DNA from: Mugil cephalus
Taxonomy: Eukaryota > Chordata > Actinopteri > Mugiliformes > Mugilidae
Assembly (NCBI RefSeq): GCF_022458985.1
Contig: NC_061783.1
Coordinates: forward strand, 11,438,413 to 11,502,412
Direction of reading: 5' to 3'
Length of the DNA: 64,000 nucleotides
Part shown: piece by piece, positions 1 through 19,506 of the stretch
How positions within the stretch are numbered: position 1 is the first letter of the stretch
How the letters are laid out: each line of letters opens with the position of its first letter
Notes under the pieces: model-generated
Told to the model about the DNA's origin: nothing
The model's input: the letters and a program-made list of their open reading frames with translations, nothing else
Database searches by the model: none
Position numbers and translations under genes: made by a program

Positions 1-1095
1 ATAACCTCTCATTGAACAACTTAAATGGAGCCCAGACAGTCTTAAACTCCTAGACGGACATATTGGATTTGATTGCGTTAGCTTTCTGCCCGTGGTAGCA
101 CAAAATGTTTCGGTACCGTGCAAAGATTAGCCAAACTCTGCAAAGTTTTAATTCAACTAAATGAACAAAGCATTTACGTGCAACCCACTCTGTCCACAGT
201 GCATTGCAGCCTAACAGGCATTAACACAGAGCTGCTAAAGTGTAAGCACATTCAAACTGTTCTAATCAGCAGACATGGGTAGTCTGAGAACTTGAGATGC
301 TGGTACATGTGCCAAAGGGGGAGAGGAGGGTTAGACACAAGAATACTATTACACGCAGTACTGTGGCCAACATGCCTGCGCACAAATTGCCGCCAAAAAA
401 CCCTTCAGAGCAGAACTTCAGAAGCGAACTTTGTTGGTCTGCAGTTCCATGACAACACGTCAGTCAAGCGGAGGCAGTCCAACTCACAAACTCACTCGCG
501 GACCCTCTCTCCTTCACGCTGACCTCTACGCTCTGCTCTCACCCACTCACATCCCACCATCCCGCTGCCCCCCTCCAAGTCCAAAAAACACCATCACCAC
601 CACCTCCCCAGCTGCAGGAAATTCCTAATGATCTCCATCATCAGCGTGCGCGCTAGCATCTCCTGCCGAGAGCGAACGCGCGCACACGCACACACACCAG
701 CGTGAACACAAAGCATATAAATGAACAGGGACCAACACATAAACCATATGTACAGACAAACAAAGAGGCAGACAGACATTCAGACAGACACACGTCTAAC
801 GTAAACAGACTTCACACAGACCAGATACAGTGGCTGCTCAGCCAAGGATGCACGCAGGGGGACGGGAGAAGTAGCTCAAAACACTAGACAACACAAAATC
901 AGGACCCCCCACCCCCATTTGACTGTCTCACGATCTGCCTGTCTCTCCTGTTGTTTCTGCAGGAACCTACATGCTGTAGTTATTTTAAGACGGAGGAGGA
1001 CTGTATTACCCCTTCCTCTTCCTTCCTCCCTCACCCCCTCCTCACTTCTCTTCCTCACTGTTCCTTCTCTCATCTCACTAGCACCCCCCCCCACC

Positions 1096-1129
<34 letters not shown>

Positions 1130-2109
1130 CCCGCCGCCCCCAGTTTCTCTCCCACAACACACGCTCCCACTCCCCAACACCCCTCCTTCATCTTAAACTC
1201 AGCCTGACACTCTCTTTCCTCTCTCTCTCTCTCACTCTCCTGCAGGCAGTTTCCTGGCACTGCTGATGGCCGCCCCTCAGTCAGGTCATGTGACCGTTCG
1301 CGCCAGCTGGGAACGACTAGGAGTGCGCACACGTAAAAACACACAAACAGGGACACGCACAGGGATATGTCTGGAAACACATGCAAATACAGGAAGACGA
1401 AACCAACCACTTAGGTGCAAAGACAGAAACACTCCCACTTACAGTTCACACGGGTCCACACACAGACACGCACGCGCGCTAAGCTGACACGCAAACAAGT
1501 GCAAGCAAGGACACACGCTCACACTCCACACAGTCACGCTCAGACACACTTTAAACACCACACATACCGACACACAACATAACAGCATAGTCACGCATAT
1601 CTACCTCACACACAGAGGACACACAAACCAGATGCTTGGACCCCGACACACACTCAGACCTTGAGGCCAGTGTTTTGGAGAGGGGCCTCTGTGCTGCGGC
1701 CCTGACTTCCTGACTCCTCCTCCTCCTCCCTCCATACTCCTGTTCCACAGTTGCTGTGGGAGACGCTGCTGCAGCGCCCGTTGCCAAGGAGAAGGCTGCT
1801 GGCTGTTTGAACAACAATGGCCGCCTTGTGAACATTCCAACTGTAGGTACTGACAGCTCATCAGCCACAGCCTCGACACAGACACCTCTCAAACCGAACG
1901 CACCAACGCCACATCGCCGTACCTCTCTGGTTCTTGGCCTCAAGCCTGAGCGAGGCAACGCACAAAAGACACAAACACAGCGAGGCATGCGCACATACAC
2001 ACACACTCACACACACACATCTGCACACGCTCTAAGAAATTATGACTTCTGCTGAGAGGATAAGAAACCTTTCCGTCCCTCTGTGTCTACCTGCATCTCT
2101 TTACCATCT

Positions 2110-2111
<2 letters not shown>

Positions 2112-2155
<44 letters not shown>
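2112..2155. repeat. (CA)22 microsatellite
   Basis: An uninterrupted CA dinucleotide run of about 44 bases, the longest perfect CA tract in the left part of the window. It is probably length-variable. Confidence 0.95.
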
Positions 2156-2159
<4 letters not shown>

Positions 2160-2322
2160 GCGCAGTGCATTCATCCATCTTCCCCCTTCTCCCGACTACT
2201 CTCTGTCTTTCTCTCTTATCTCTTTCTCTCTCCTCCCCCTCCACAGCCTCCTGCTTTCACTCTCTCACTTGCTCCTCACTTGCTCATCCTCTGCCTCCCT
2301 CTTTCCATCTCAGGAAGTGTGT

Positions 2323-2325
<3 letters not shown>

Positions 2326-2354
<29 letters not shown>
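2326..2354. repeat. (CT)14 microsatellite
   Basis: Perfect CT dinucleotide run inside a broader pyrimidine-rich stretch (about 2160-2360). Confidence 0.9.
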
Positions 2355-2356
<2 letters not shown>

Positions 2357-2560
2357 GCACACACTATCATCCTGGCACGCACACATGTGGAGGACACACA
2401 TTCACACACACACACGGAGGCGCACACAATCTCTTTCTCTCCTGGAAGGTAGCGAATCTTTTGGTCCCTTGGGGGCATACACTTCCTCAGAGAAGGAGGG
2501 AAAGAAGAAAGAGAACTAGAAACAAGGGTGGAACGGGCAGGAGAGGAAGAGGAGGAGGAG

Positions 2561-2583
2561 GGAGGGAGGGAGGGAGGGAGGGA
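2561..2583. repeat. (GGGA)n tetranucleotide repeat
   Basis: Tandem GGGA units inside a purine-only stretch from about 2535 to 2600. A polypurine/polypyrimidine tract of this kind can form non-B DNA. Confidence 0.85.
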
Positions 2584-5451
2584 GAGAAGAAAGGGAGGAG
2601 AACAGGGTGAAAACTATATTCGCGGCGGGGATTTATAGGCAGACCCCTTAGTGCTCTGATAATCTGTTCATATTGATGGGACGACACTGAAGCCACGCTG
2701 GTGGAACGTTGAGACGACGCCGAAGCCAAATTGGGTGGTGGTGGTGGTGGTGGTGAGGTGTTGAGGAGAATCACTAACAAGTCTCTGCTTATCCTCTGAC
2801 TCACTGTTTTTAAACACACACATCCAGACACACACACAAACGTGCTAAAAACAACTCCAACACACAAGCATTAAGAAACATCCAAATCACACTGTACATG
2901 TGTAAAGTATGATGATGCGCAATTAAGTGTGTGTGTGCGTGTCAGTGAGTCTGGATATGTGTGTGTGTGTGAGAGAGATGGCGCGTATGTGTTTAGCGCC
3001 AGACACAGAGAGATGCTTTTGTGTGTGCGTGCGTGTGTGTGTGTGTACGTCTGTGTGTCTGCGTGTTTTCCCCATCTCTCGCTCCTCTTTAATAATTGAG
3101 CTGATTCTGTCCAGCTTGTTAGGGAGGTACACAGCAGCTTCACACTCTGTCTTTCTCTCCTTCTCATCCTCTCACGCGCTCCGTCTTTCCCTCCGCTGCC
3201 GCTCTCCCTTCATTTATCACTCCTTTTCCTCCCTGACCTCTCTGTCCTCTCTCTTTCTCCCCCCCCCACCTCCTCCCCCCCACACCCCCACCCCGTCATC
3301 TCTCTCCTCTCTCTTTCTTCGCAAATCCCTCCTGTTCTTTGACCTCTCCCTCGCCTCTCACAGCTTCACCCTCCTCCTCCACCTCGCTGCCCTCCATCAT
3401 CCCTCTCCTCTTGCCGCCCTCCCTCATCCCCTGGAGGTGAGAGGTCGAAGCTTCCTCTCCACTGTCAGACTCAAACCGGCTGCAACCAGCCTTGTGTGTT
3501 GGGTTGGTGGGGGGCGGGGTGGTGGTGGTGGTGGTGGGAGACAAGGAGAATGAGGAGGTAGGTGATGAAGGACATATATAGGAAAAACATGAGTGATAGG
3601 GAAAAGTAAAAGAGAAGGAGCAAGGAGAAAAGGGCCTGAAAGGACTGTTGCATGGAGGGTGGGGGGGTGGTGGAGGGGGGGGGCAGAGGGGTTAAATGAG
3701 GAAGGGAGGCGAGAGAAAAGAGCAGGGGAGATGTCTTCTTTTGAGTCACTGCCTTTGGCGCGGAGGAGCCGTTTTATGAATGTATCGTGTGGGAGGTGAC
3801 AGAATGGAGCATACAAACACTGCTTACACTAATGCTAAATGCTCGCTGTGTGTGTGGGTGCATGTGTGCGAGTATGTATTTGTGCCCGTGCACGCGCGTG
3901 CGTGTGTGTGTCTGATTGTGCATGTGTGGGAGTCGAACCATGCTTACCTGCCTGTGGCAAAAACCTATTTCACTTCAGGTGATGATGAGATTAATGGCAG
4001 TCGTAAAAGACCGGACCTTTCACCCCAAGGACAAAGGAATATCTAATTATTGTTTCTGCCGGTAGCAGCTTGTTGCATAGAGAAAATATTAAAAGTGCTT
4101 AAATATTCAGCAGATGTCAAGTAAAATCAAAGGTCTTATAGTAAATAAAGTTTTCTTTTAAAAAAAAAAGCCACTGTACACACGATCTCTGATATGGAAA
4201 TAACAGCTAAAGGAGCATTTAAGTAATTTGCATCTCAACATTGAGTTTACTCTGATGGCTCTACACGTAAACCAACGCCAGCCAGCTGAATCCTGTCACC
4301 TTGAAGAGATTGTTTATGTGAATTTCTGCCCTAAAATCAATTTCTGGTGTATTTTGAGAGGCATTTCAAGTACTGCATGATAATGGCCGAACTCATTCAC
4401 AACACTGATGTAAACCTGAAGCGAGGAGTTCAAAGAGGAGTGAAAGAATGATCTTCAGCTGTCGCTCACAAAACATCTGAGACCAAAAAAAAAAAAAACT
4501 CTTTGTTGCATTTGACAAATCTTGAACACAGCTAGAAGCCAATTTCACGAAATGAGACGCTTTGTAGTTAAAAGAAGAAGCCTGAGATTGTTTTTGGGGA
4601 ATCAGCATTTGAAAAGATTCCGTCTGCGGTAGGTTATCCTTTCCGATTCTGACTGCTGAAACGCCGTCTGATGGCATTGTTTGCGTGTGGCGTCTAACTT
4701 GAGATAGAAGATTAATCGCAAGACCACAAAGAGTTTCACGTGACGACATTGTCTCTGAAGTGAACCTACTTCTTGTTCAAAGCTGGTGCGTCAGTAAATC
4801 CCTCAATCAGACAATCAACAGGTGGCACCATCGTGAACATAACTCAAAATTCACGAAACACCAGAAAACGAACGGAAGCCACTGAACATACAGCGCGGTG
4901 CGGCGTTTTCGTGTGTCTGTGTGCGTTTCTGCATGTGTATACTTGAATTTGTGTGTCCATTCCTGTCTTCTCCATCTCCATGACGACCTCCATATCAAGA
5001 GGACGTCTGACTACGGCAACTTCACATGCTGATAGGCAGAAAGAGAAAACAGGTGATTGGTTGAGCTGTCGGCTGTCATATCAGCAGGGTGTATCCTGTG
5101 ACACTGCAACACACACACACACACACTCACACGCGCACACACACATTGACTTGTCTGTGCCATCAACCTACACGCCTACGAACTGCAGCAAGGCGCAAAC
5201 AAAAGGTACTTCGACACACCACACTTGGAAGTACACATCTGCAAGCATGCGCACACACACACACACACACACATACACATACAAAGATTTGAGAGACGAG
5301 ATGTGGTGTGTTAGGTGCGCTGACCCTGCCAATGAGGACAGGAGGAACATCAACGGAGCTACAAGGCCGTTGCTATGACAACTAGCCCCGCTCACACAGG
5401 TAGGAAGCACAATAGGCCTAAGCTGTTATATGTTCACACTCTCTCTGTTTG

Positions 5452-5483
<32 letters not shown>

Positions 5484-5964
5484 TTACACACACACACGCT
5501 CATGCACTCAAGACAAGTCTGACAGACAGCGGCTGAGTGCCAAGGTAAGGCCATTTCCTTTTCATTCCAGCATTCAGAGGGCTGAAATTATTCATTTTGT
5601 CCAAGTGGACCTGCCAATAAGGGAACTCAGTGTTTAGGCAGCGACCGAGAGAGTGAGACTGTGCGAGTGTGAGACAGACAGATAGACAGACGGACAGAGC
5701 ATCACTCTGCATACTAAGAGCACCTGCACTAGGGCAGCCTGTGCACGTCTCTGAGGGGCCCTTAAATAACGAACTGTCACTGCCCAGACACTGACATTGA
5801 CTTCTCTCATCCTCTCTCCCTCTCCTCTCCCTCAGTTTCCCTGCACTCTTTCTTTTCCTTTGCCCACCCCGCCTCCCACCACTAAACCACAGACAAGAGC
5901 TGATAATCACCACCATGAGTATGCCGTGTCTCCAGCCCACCGGCTCTGTTGCCACTGCAGGATA

Positions 5965-5991
5965 TGCTGCTGCTGCTGCTGCTGCTGCTGT

Positions 5992-6026
<35 letters not shown>

Positions 6027-6028
6027 TG
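5965..6028. repeat. Imperfect CAG/CAA triplet repeat (CTG/TTG on the plus strand)
   Basis: About 21 consecutive triplets. On the minus strand they are CAG with occasional CAA, so one minus frame reads as an uninterrupted glutamine run. No splice signals or homology support an exon here, so I treat it as a noncoding triplet repeat. Confidence 0.9.
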
Positions 6029-6742
6029 TCCCGCCTAACTGCCCCGACAGCTCAGGGGGGCTGCCGAGACTAGAAACCAAGAGGCCTGAATAGATGCTCA
6101 CCGGGCTCTCTCTCTCTCCCTCTCTCTCTCTCTGCCTCCTGTTTATTATATGTAGGGCAAACATCTGTTCTTCAACACTAGTTGAGGTCACGGTCTCTTA
6201 TCCTCACTTACATGTGAAATATTAGAAAAGTCCCATCAAACTAACCGGTCACAGGGGGAATCAGAAAAAAACAAGAGAAAAGCTGTGTGGGTCTTTTTTG
6301 CGTGTGGCAGCAGTGTGGCAGTACCTGGGGAGGCACCTTATACCGCTGCCCCTGCCTGCACTGTACATGTATTCAGCGATAATGAGGCTAATAGGTGAAA
6401 ATATTGAGAATACTCATAAAAACAGGTGGGGGGTACACAGGGTTCATTGCGCGCACATTCAAACACAGTGCGTGTGTGTGTGTGTGTGCGTATGTGTGTC
6501 TGAACATCACTATTTAAGGTCCAACCACACACGCTGCATGCCACAGTAAAGCCCAGATGACCCAGTAACACGAGCCCCGTTCGGTAACATCAATGAGGTT
6601 AATGTAAAAAAAAAAAATAAAAGATTTAAAAAAAAAAAACTCGAAAAAATAAGCCAGATGTGCGCAGCTGGCTGAGATGACAGTAAGCACATTTTTTTTT
6701 TTTTTTGGTGTTTTGTACATAAGACGCAGCACGCGCACTCAC

Positions 6743-7110
6743 CAAGGGAGAGAGAGGGAGAGAGAGAGTCTGGGGGCTCGCGCTGCTGCCCGCTGGAGCT
6801 GTCGCGGTGTCAACGCGCGGCTGTCGGCGGCTCGCGGCTCACTCCTCTTCTCGCCCGGGTCACGGAGCTGCAGCCGTCGGCGCGCTGCATTCCCCCTTCA
6901 TCTGAGCTCCCCGAGTCGGAGGCAGATAGTCCTCCCACATCAATGTAAACGCTGTCTCCTCCTGCCGTCGCGCGCCACCGTCTCGTGCAACTCAACGGGA
7001 AAAAAAGAAAAAAAAAAAAAAAACGTTCCTCTGGCTCACATCAATATCTGCACCCACAAAGACGGGAAAGCAGGAAAAAAAAAAAAAAAAAAAAAACGGG
7101 GGGAGAGAGA
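6743..7110 (-). promoter_or_regulatory. CpG-rich promoter block with putative noncoding first exon of a leftward gene
   Basis: The block is rich in GC and CpG in an otherwise AT-rich or simple-repeat setting. Read on the minus strand it ends in a textbook donor: exon ...CCTTG followed by GTGAGTG, with the GT at 6741-6742. No convincing ORF crosses the donor, so the exon would be 5' UTR. The gene would extend to the left beyond the window. In mammals the neighbour on this side of FGR is AHDC1, which lies on the same strand and has long noncoding 5' exons. That makes ahdc1 a candidate on gene order alone; no ahdc1 protein sequence is visible. Confidence 0.4.
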
Positions 7111-8084
7111 TTTTAAAAAATAAAATAGGTTGCAGGGACGTTGGTTAACGGTCCTCTGTCTAACTAAGGTGTTGACACAACCGCACTCGAGCCCTGCACT
7201 CTGGTTTCAGTGACAGGCACGGGACTCCCCGGTATGCGGGAGGCAAAAATCGACCGTGCGCCCGTGCGTCTCTGCCTCTGCAATTCCAGCTCTCCGTCTC
7301 TCGTGCGCCCCAGTCTCCGTTGTGCCTCTCCAACGTGCCTGCCTGTCAAAGCCATCCGGGCACCCGTAAACTGGCTTTGCTTTCCACCTCTGGAACCATG
7401 GGAACTGTAGTTTTCTGAAGACATAATCGTAACGATAATGAATTTCGATGGAGAGCCGGACATAAAGCCAGTGGGTGGGGACAAAATAGTTTTTATGTTC
7501 CATAATTCTAATAAATATTAAGTGTAGTTTTATACCCCTGAAAGCAATGACGCGTTTTAAGACAAATTTTATATCTACTGTGACTTCTGAATAAGCAGCA
7601 ATGTTTTATGTGCTCATATAGCTGGTCTGCTGTTCAAATCACATTTAAGTAAGAGTCGTTACATAGATTTCTCAGTTTTATACTGGTGAATCCTATTTTT
7701 AAACCAAGTCACATTTTGAAGATCTTAGTTTGGAAATACAGCTGTCAATTCAATTCGATTAGGTGTTGCAAAAGGTGCAGTATTAGCCCTGAAATGTCTC
7801 ATGAAAGTATTCTGGCGACTTGTCCAGGGTGTACCCCGCCTCTCGCCCGATGCCCGCTGGGATAGGCTCCAGCAACCCCCGCGACCCTAGTGCAGGAATA
7901 ACCAGTACAGAAGATGAGATGAGATGTCGCATGAAAGCATTTTTTTGTGAATCTATTAAATCTAAATCAACATTTTTTCTATTTTTTTTTTTTTTTTTAG
8001 ATAATACATGTTGATAAGACATTGTAAATATCCAAACATACACATAATAAGACACATGGCATAACCTGGATACTGTATCTGACC
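7111..8084. other. Spacer between the CpG block and the yrk 3' end
   Basis: Holds an A-run at about 7076-7097, a moderately CpG-rich stretch up to about 7420, and one L2/SINE 3'-tail fragment (7812-7926). I see no coding exon. Confidence 0.5.
7812..7926 (+). mobile_element. L2-type LINE / fish SINE 3'-tail fragment
   Basis: Carries the well-known teleost tail: a 'gcgacttgtccagggtgtacc' type start, 'gggataggctccagc' in the middle, 'cccgcgaccct' near the end, then a short GATGAGAT-like tail. A second copy in the same orientation lies at 55740-55856, with clear similarity over the whole length. Only the tail is present, as expected for a 5'-truncated retrotransposed copy. Confidence 0.75.
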
Positions 8085-8090
8085 TTTATT
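8085..8090 (-). terminator. yrk: Candidate yrk polyadenylation signal (AATAAA)
   Basis: TTTATT on the plus strand is AATAAA on the minus strand, about 930 bases downstream of the yrk stop codon. Another AATAAA lies near 8581. Which one is used cannot be told from sequence. Confidence 0.4.
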
Positions 8091-9020
8091 ACAATAATGA
8101 CAGGGGAAACTCAACATGAAGGTTACATTCGTGTCTAAAAACATTCATTTCAATCGCTGTCCTTCTGCAGTTCACTGACATTCATCTTTCTCCTTTATGT
8201 TTCACATTTCCCTCCCAATGGATGAAATTTGCATAAATGTTAATTAGATATAGAATTCTTTGTGATGCGCAGATATATCTGAGTTAAATTAAAACAACGA
8301 AAGAGACAATTCATACAAAATTGTCATACAAAATATCAAAGACAAATAGAGAGTCGTTCCTTACTAACCCATGGACACTTGCACTATTAAAGGTACTAAA
8401 AATGTAATTTGACCACTGTAAGGCACATGTTGGTGGTAAACCAGTTCCAGTGGTCTCTTTATCTAAAGCTCATGATAGGGATGAAAAGAGCGGCCGTGAC
8501 GTTCACAGGCGTTTATTGTAGACTGCGTTTTAAAATGTCTGACAACCTGTTGCACCTGCCATCATTTCTGTGTCAACATATTTATTTCAGGGAAACAGTC
8601 AATCTTCGGAAAGCTCTTCTTAAAAAGAGAAATCAAAGGACCTGAACATATATGGCAGCTGAACAGATCATGTACCCACTCGACATCCCCCCACCCCCCA
8701 ACGCAACCATCTACATCTTCTTTCAGTTCCTTGTTGTCATGGTTACAGAGTAAAGCAACATTACTGCAAGGCCTGACCAGAAGAGCTCAGACTCTGTTCT
8801 TGAGCATTGTTTACCGGTCTGTCCTGAACAGGCTGCAGTGATCAGTGTCCAAAGGATGGATGCTGTCTTAAACAATTAAACAAGGCAATGATATGTATTT
8901 ATATGTCATCAAATACACTGAAAGCATGTGTATTTCCTACAGCATGCCTGTCAGTGTATTTGTATGCTGGTGTCCATGTTTGTCCATTTATTGCTCCGTA
9001 TGTGTCTTCAACGTGTGTCG

Positions 9021-15774
<6,754 letters not shown>

Positions 15775-15797
15775 AATAACCGACACGAAGACGACGT
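15775..15797 (-). other. yrk: yrk 5' UTR part of the first coding exon
   Basis: An acceptor CTTTCACAG|ACGTCG ends just above 15797 and gives a 23-nt leader before the ATG. The remaining 5' UTR must come from an upstream exon. Confidence 0.55.
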
Positions 15798-18700
15798 CTG
15801 TGAAAGCCGGCAACAGAGACGTCATGCAGTGGTTATGATAAAACACACAGGTCTGTTTTTCTGCTCTTCAGTAGAAATTGATACTGGAAATTGATAACAC
15901 CCTCCACATTGGCACAAACAGGTTAAAGACCTTGATGTAACTGTAACTAGTGAAGCAACTATAACTTCCTCTGTGAATTATAGTTAAGTGACAGTAAAAG
16001 CAGGAAATCAATGACACAATAGTTAGAGTTCCGATGTAGTATTGTAGCATTAGAAACAATAAGTAGTGAGTAGGTGTTATTTTGTAAAGAACAGAGTGGT
16101 GATCAGCAGAGACCTGTGGCTTACACTCAATAACATATTTCATACTGCAGCATTCAATACACCTAGAAGGTCTGAAGTCAGATCTTGAAAAGAACATGCC
16201 TGCTCTGTTGCATTTTTAGCATTTTAGCATAACTATTTTTTACCAAACATCACAACGTTAACTTAACGTAGGTTGAATCTTAGTAAGTGGTGAAAGGTTG
16301 TGTGAACACAGGCCACGGTGTTGGATTTAAAACGTAAGCTGCTATTTTGTGGGATGACGTCAAAACGTGGAAGTCGGTGTTATGAATAAGACGTGACCTC
16401 TACTGACATTTTCTTAAACTGGCGGACAGGGTGGATGTGAAAAAAAAGAAGCTCAAATTAGACTCCACATCTTGCAAACTCCACATCCCCAGCTTGTGAG
16501 TTTGTACATTTTAAGCCTTGACTGTAACCTACTTTTGACCCGAATGGTTTGCAAAAATGCATCGTCACAGCTGACGTAACATTAGAGCTGCTTTCACTGA
16601 CTGTCTAGCACACTGCATTATGGAGGCACATTACTTGCTTAATTAATTAAAGGACCATTATGGGATGAAATAATTATTACAAAGTCCTGTCCGTACCCAC
16701 GACTTCAATCACAAGCCAGATAGAAAGTGAAAGTAGAACACATTAACAACATACGGGGAGTAAAAAAAGGGGAAACTAAAGAGAACTGTGAAGGGAGAAG
16801 TGACAAACTTTAGATAAAAAAACGAACTTCCCTCAAGCGGGAGGAGGGGGTAGAAGAGGGGGTGGAGGTAAGGTGGGAAGAGAAGTTAACTTTTTTCCCC
16901 ACCTGATGTCTTCCTCAGTCAGATCATCTGTCAGTCACCATCGCCACTGGAAAAAAAAAAAAAAAAGGGGGAAGACGTGAGTGACAAGGGCTGGAATGAG
17001 AAAGCAGAGCAAAGAGAGGATGAGTGGCAGAGAGCCAGAGAGGAAAAAGGTGGAGAACGTGTGAGAAAGGCTCAAGAGCACTAAAGTGTGAATTGACAAA
17101 GGGACGCATGAAGGCAGACACAAGGAGGTAGAGAGGTTTGAAAAAAAAAGAACTCAGAGACAGTCCGAGATAAGGAACGACAGAGAGAGATGTGAGGTTA
17201 GCCACTTCCCCTTTTAGTTGGCTGCTCTGAGACGGCGCAGTCAGTCATTCTCTCTGGTCACCAGCAGTGTGAATGCGTCTGAGCGTGTGTGGGTGTATGC
17301 GCGTGTGGTGAAATAAACCTGTAAATGTCATCACTGGACATGGGTAACCGTAGGAAGGTGGCTGCTGGAGTTGCTGCGAAATGTGTTTACGCAAAGGCCT
17401 TCGTGTCGATGGACACACGCGCATGCAATGCTGACTTCCAGTTTCAAAAGAGACACATTGTTTCAGTGAAACGTGTTGACAAAGCAAAAGCTCGGACCAA
17501 CATCGAGAGGAAATAACACGGAGGGAGAAGACCATAAAACGTTTTCATTGTGTGAGGAGACCCCTGCACGGTCATCAACATGAGCTTTCCTGATCAACAT
17601 GAATGTTAATCTCTTCAGGAAAACCTAAACCTCTACTGCCAAGTGCCGTTCTCATTGTGGGACTTTCTTTTTAGAGCCAGATGACGCTAAAAGGGACATA
17701 AGGCTTAAGGCAATAGAAGTGCGAGAACTGCTCGTAGGTCAAAGATGAAGCTGCTACCGGCGGCGAGTTCGCTAAACGTAAAGGTCCAGTGTGACAAATT
17801 CAGTGGCATCTTTAGGTGAGGTCATAGATTGCAACCAGCTCCTCTTGTCAAGGGTGTAGGAGAACGTTTGTTGGCTGCCACTTATATGTAAACATGTGGA
17901 ATATCCTCTCTAATACAGGTTTGTCTGTTCTTTTCTCTGTTACTGTGGAAACATGGCAGCGCATCATGATAGGCTTTATGTTCCCTATGTAGGTATTAAT
18001 GACTCACTCTAAGCTAACAAAAACCCAACAATTTATTGCTCCAGTTGATTACACCACTACCAAAAACATAACTTTGAATACATTTAGATATTTATATACA
18101 TATATATTAGTTCTGCTAAAATATTCTACACACTTGACCTTTAACGTTGTGTGTGGAAACAGCTGGTTTCAGGCATTAACGCAAGCAAACAAAGTCAAAA
18201 GTGCAGAATTTAACATGTTATATCTTGTTTGTTTAATCTGAACGAACTATTCATTTTAATTAATTCCATGATAATACAATCACCGTGCACCAACTCCTTC
18301 CCTTTGAGAAGGTTCAGCAGCAGTTTTTGAACTACGCCGATTATAGATTAGAACAAAAATAACAAAGCGTTATCAAATTCCCGCTTCTAAATGTGACGAT
18401 GTGTTGGGTTTTTTTGTCTCATGTGACTGAATATGTTTAGACCTTGTAGCGCTGCCCAGACAAACTGAGTGATCAGACGATGTCAAGTCAGGTTTTTTGT
18501 AAATTCTGTGGAAGGACTCTTTTAATTTTTACTAACATTTCACATTAGAAAAATGACAGTAATGAAAATAATCTTAAACTGATTCAACGTTACGGTCATT
18601 TTTTTGGAATTTTTAAGCCACCCTCCTTGATTATAACAGGGTCGACAAACTATTGGAAGACGCCCGTCGGTATAAGTCCGTACTACTGAACGAATGGCTG

Positions 18701-19484
18701 CAAACTGGCAACCTTTGGAGCTGACTCCAGGCTACATTAACCCCACCTATACTGAGGAATGTGGGGGAAGTCACACAGAGGAAGAACAATACAAGTTACA
18801 GCGGTGATGGATGAAAAAACGAAAGTAATTCCAATTTCTTATGATAAAAAAAAAAAGAGAGACCAGAGCTCCGCCGTGAGCAGCACCGAATTTGTTGAAA
18901 TTCCTTCCTTGAAAATCTGTAAAGCAGCAGAATCTATTATGGGCCACATCCAGAATAGTTTGTTGCTCACTCAGAGCAAAATATGCAAAAGCTTCACGCG
19001 TGCAGGATCCCGCACGCGCGCACACACACACACACACACACTCGTTCTCTATCAGGCTGGCCATCATGAGAGCTGCAGGAAGTTAGCCCTGTTAGAGTTT
19101 CCTGTCCACCCCTCACAAGGCTCCCCCCTTTTCCTGGAAACTCAGGACAGAGTACATCCACACACATCCACACAAAGTAGCTGCAGTGCAACAAAGACCC
19201 CCAACACATGTTTTCCTCCCTGTTGCTGCTGTTCTCTACTCGGTGCCAACACCCCTCCACCCACAGCCTTTCATATTCCCTCTATCGGCCCTCGCTGCTG
19301 ACTTCCTTCTTGTGCTAATGAACCATAAAGCAGAAGTGACAGGGGCAGAAGATGGCTCTTCGCTTTGATCTGTATCTCTCTGCTGACCTTTCTCTCATCT
19401 TCTCCTTCTTCTGCTTTTTCATGGATTAGAAGATAACCACAGACGAGGCTGACACAATCACACATAAGCATTCCCGCACAAACC

Positions 19485-19506
19485 GGGGGGGGGGGGGGGG
19501 GGGGGG
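19485..19506 (+). repeat. Homopolymer of 22 G
   Basis: Uninterrupted G run. It can form a G-quadruplex and is a likely site of length error in assembly. Confidence 0.95.

Larger units (their letters stand above)
1..6742. other. Microsatellite-rich noncoding stretch, no gene recognised
   Basis: I find no exon with coding character on either strand. The ORFs here are low-complexity readings of CA, CT, GGA and GGT repeats. Repeats include (CA)n at 1099-1128 and 2112-2155, (CT)n at 2326-2354, (GGGA)n at 2561-2583, (GGT)n at 2734-2755, and CA runs near 5109-5145, 5453-5482 and 6471-6488 (as GT). Because a minus-strand splice donor lies at 6741-6742, this stretch may be the first intron of a gene running left out of the window. 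That is inference. Confidence 0.5.

Noticed and set aside
919-3553. Several long plus and minus ORFs
   Set aside because: All are readings of CA, CT, GGA and GGT repeats (Thr-His, Ser-Leu, Val-Cys patterns) with no recognisable domain.
5907-6191. Minus-strand ORF with a run of about 20 glutamines
   Set aside because: The run is a plain CAG/CAA triplet repeat; flanks have no domain, start context or splice sites that would make an exon.
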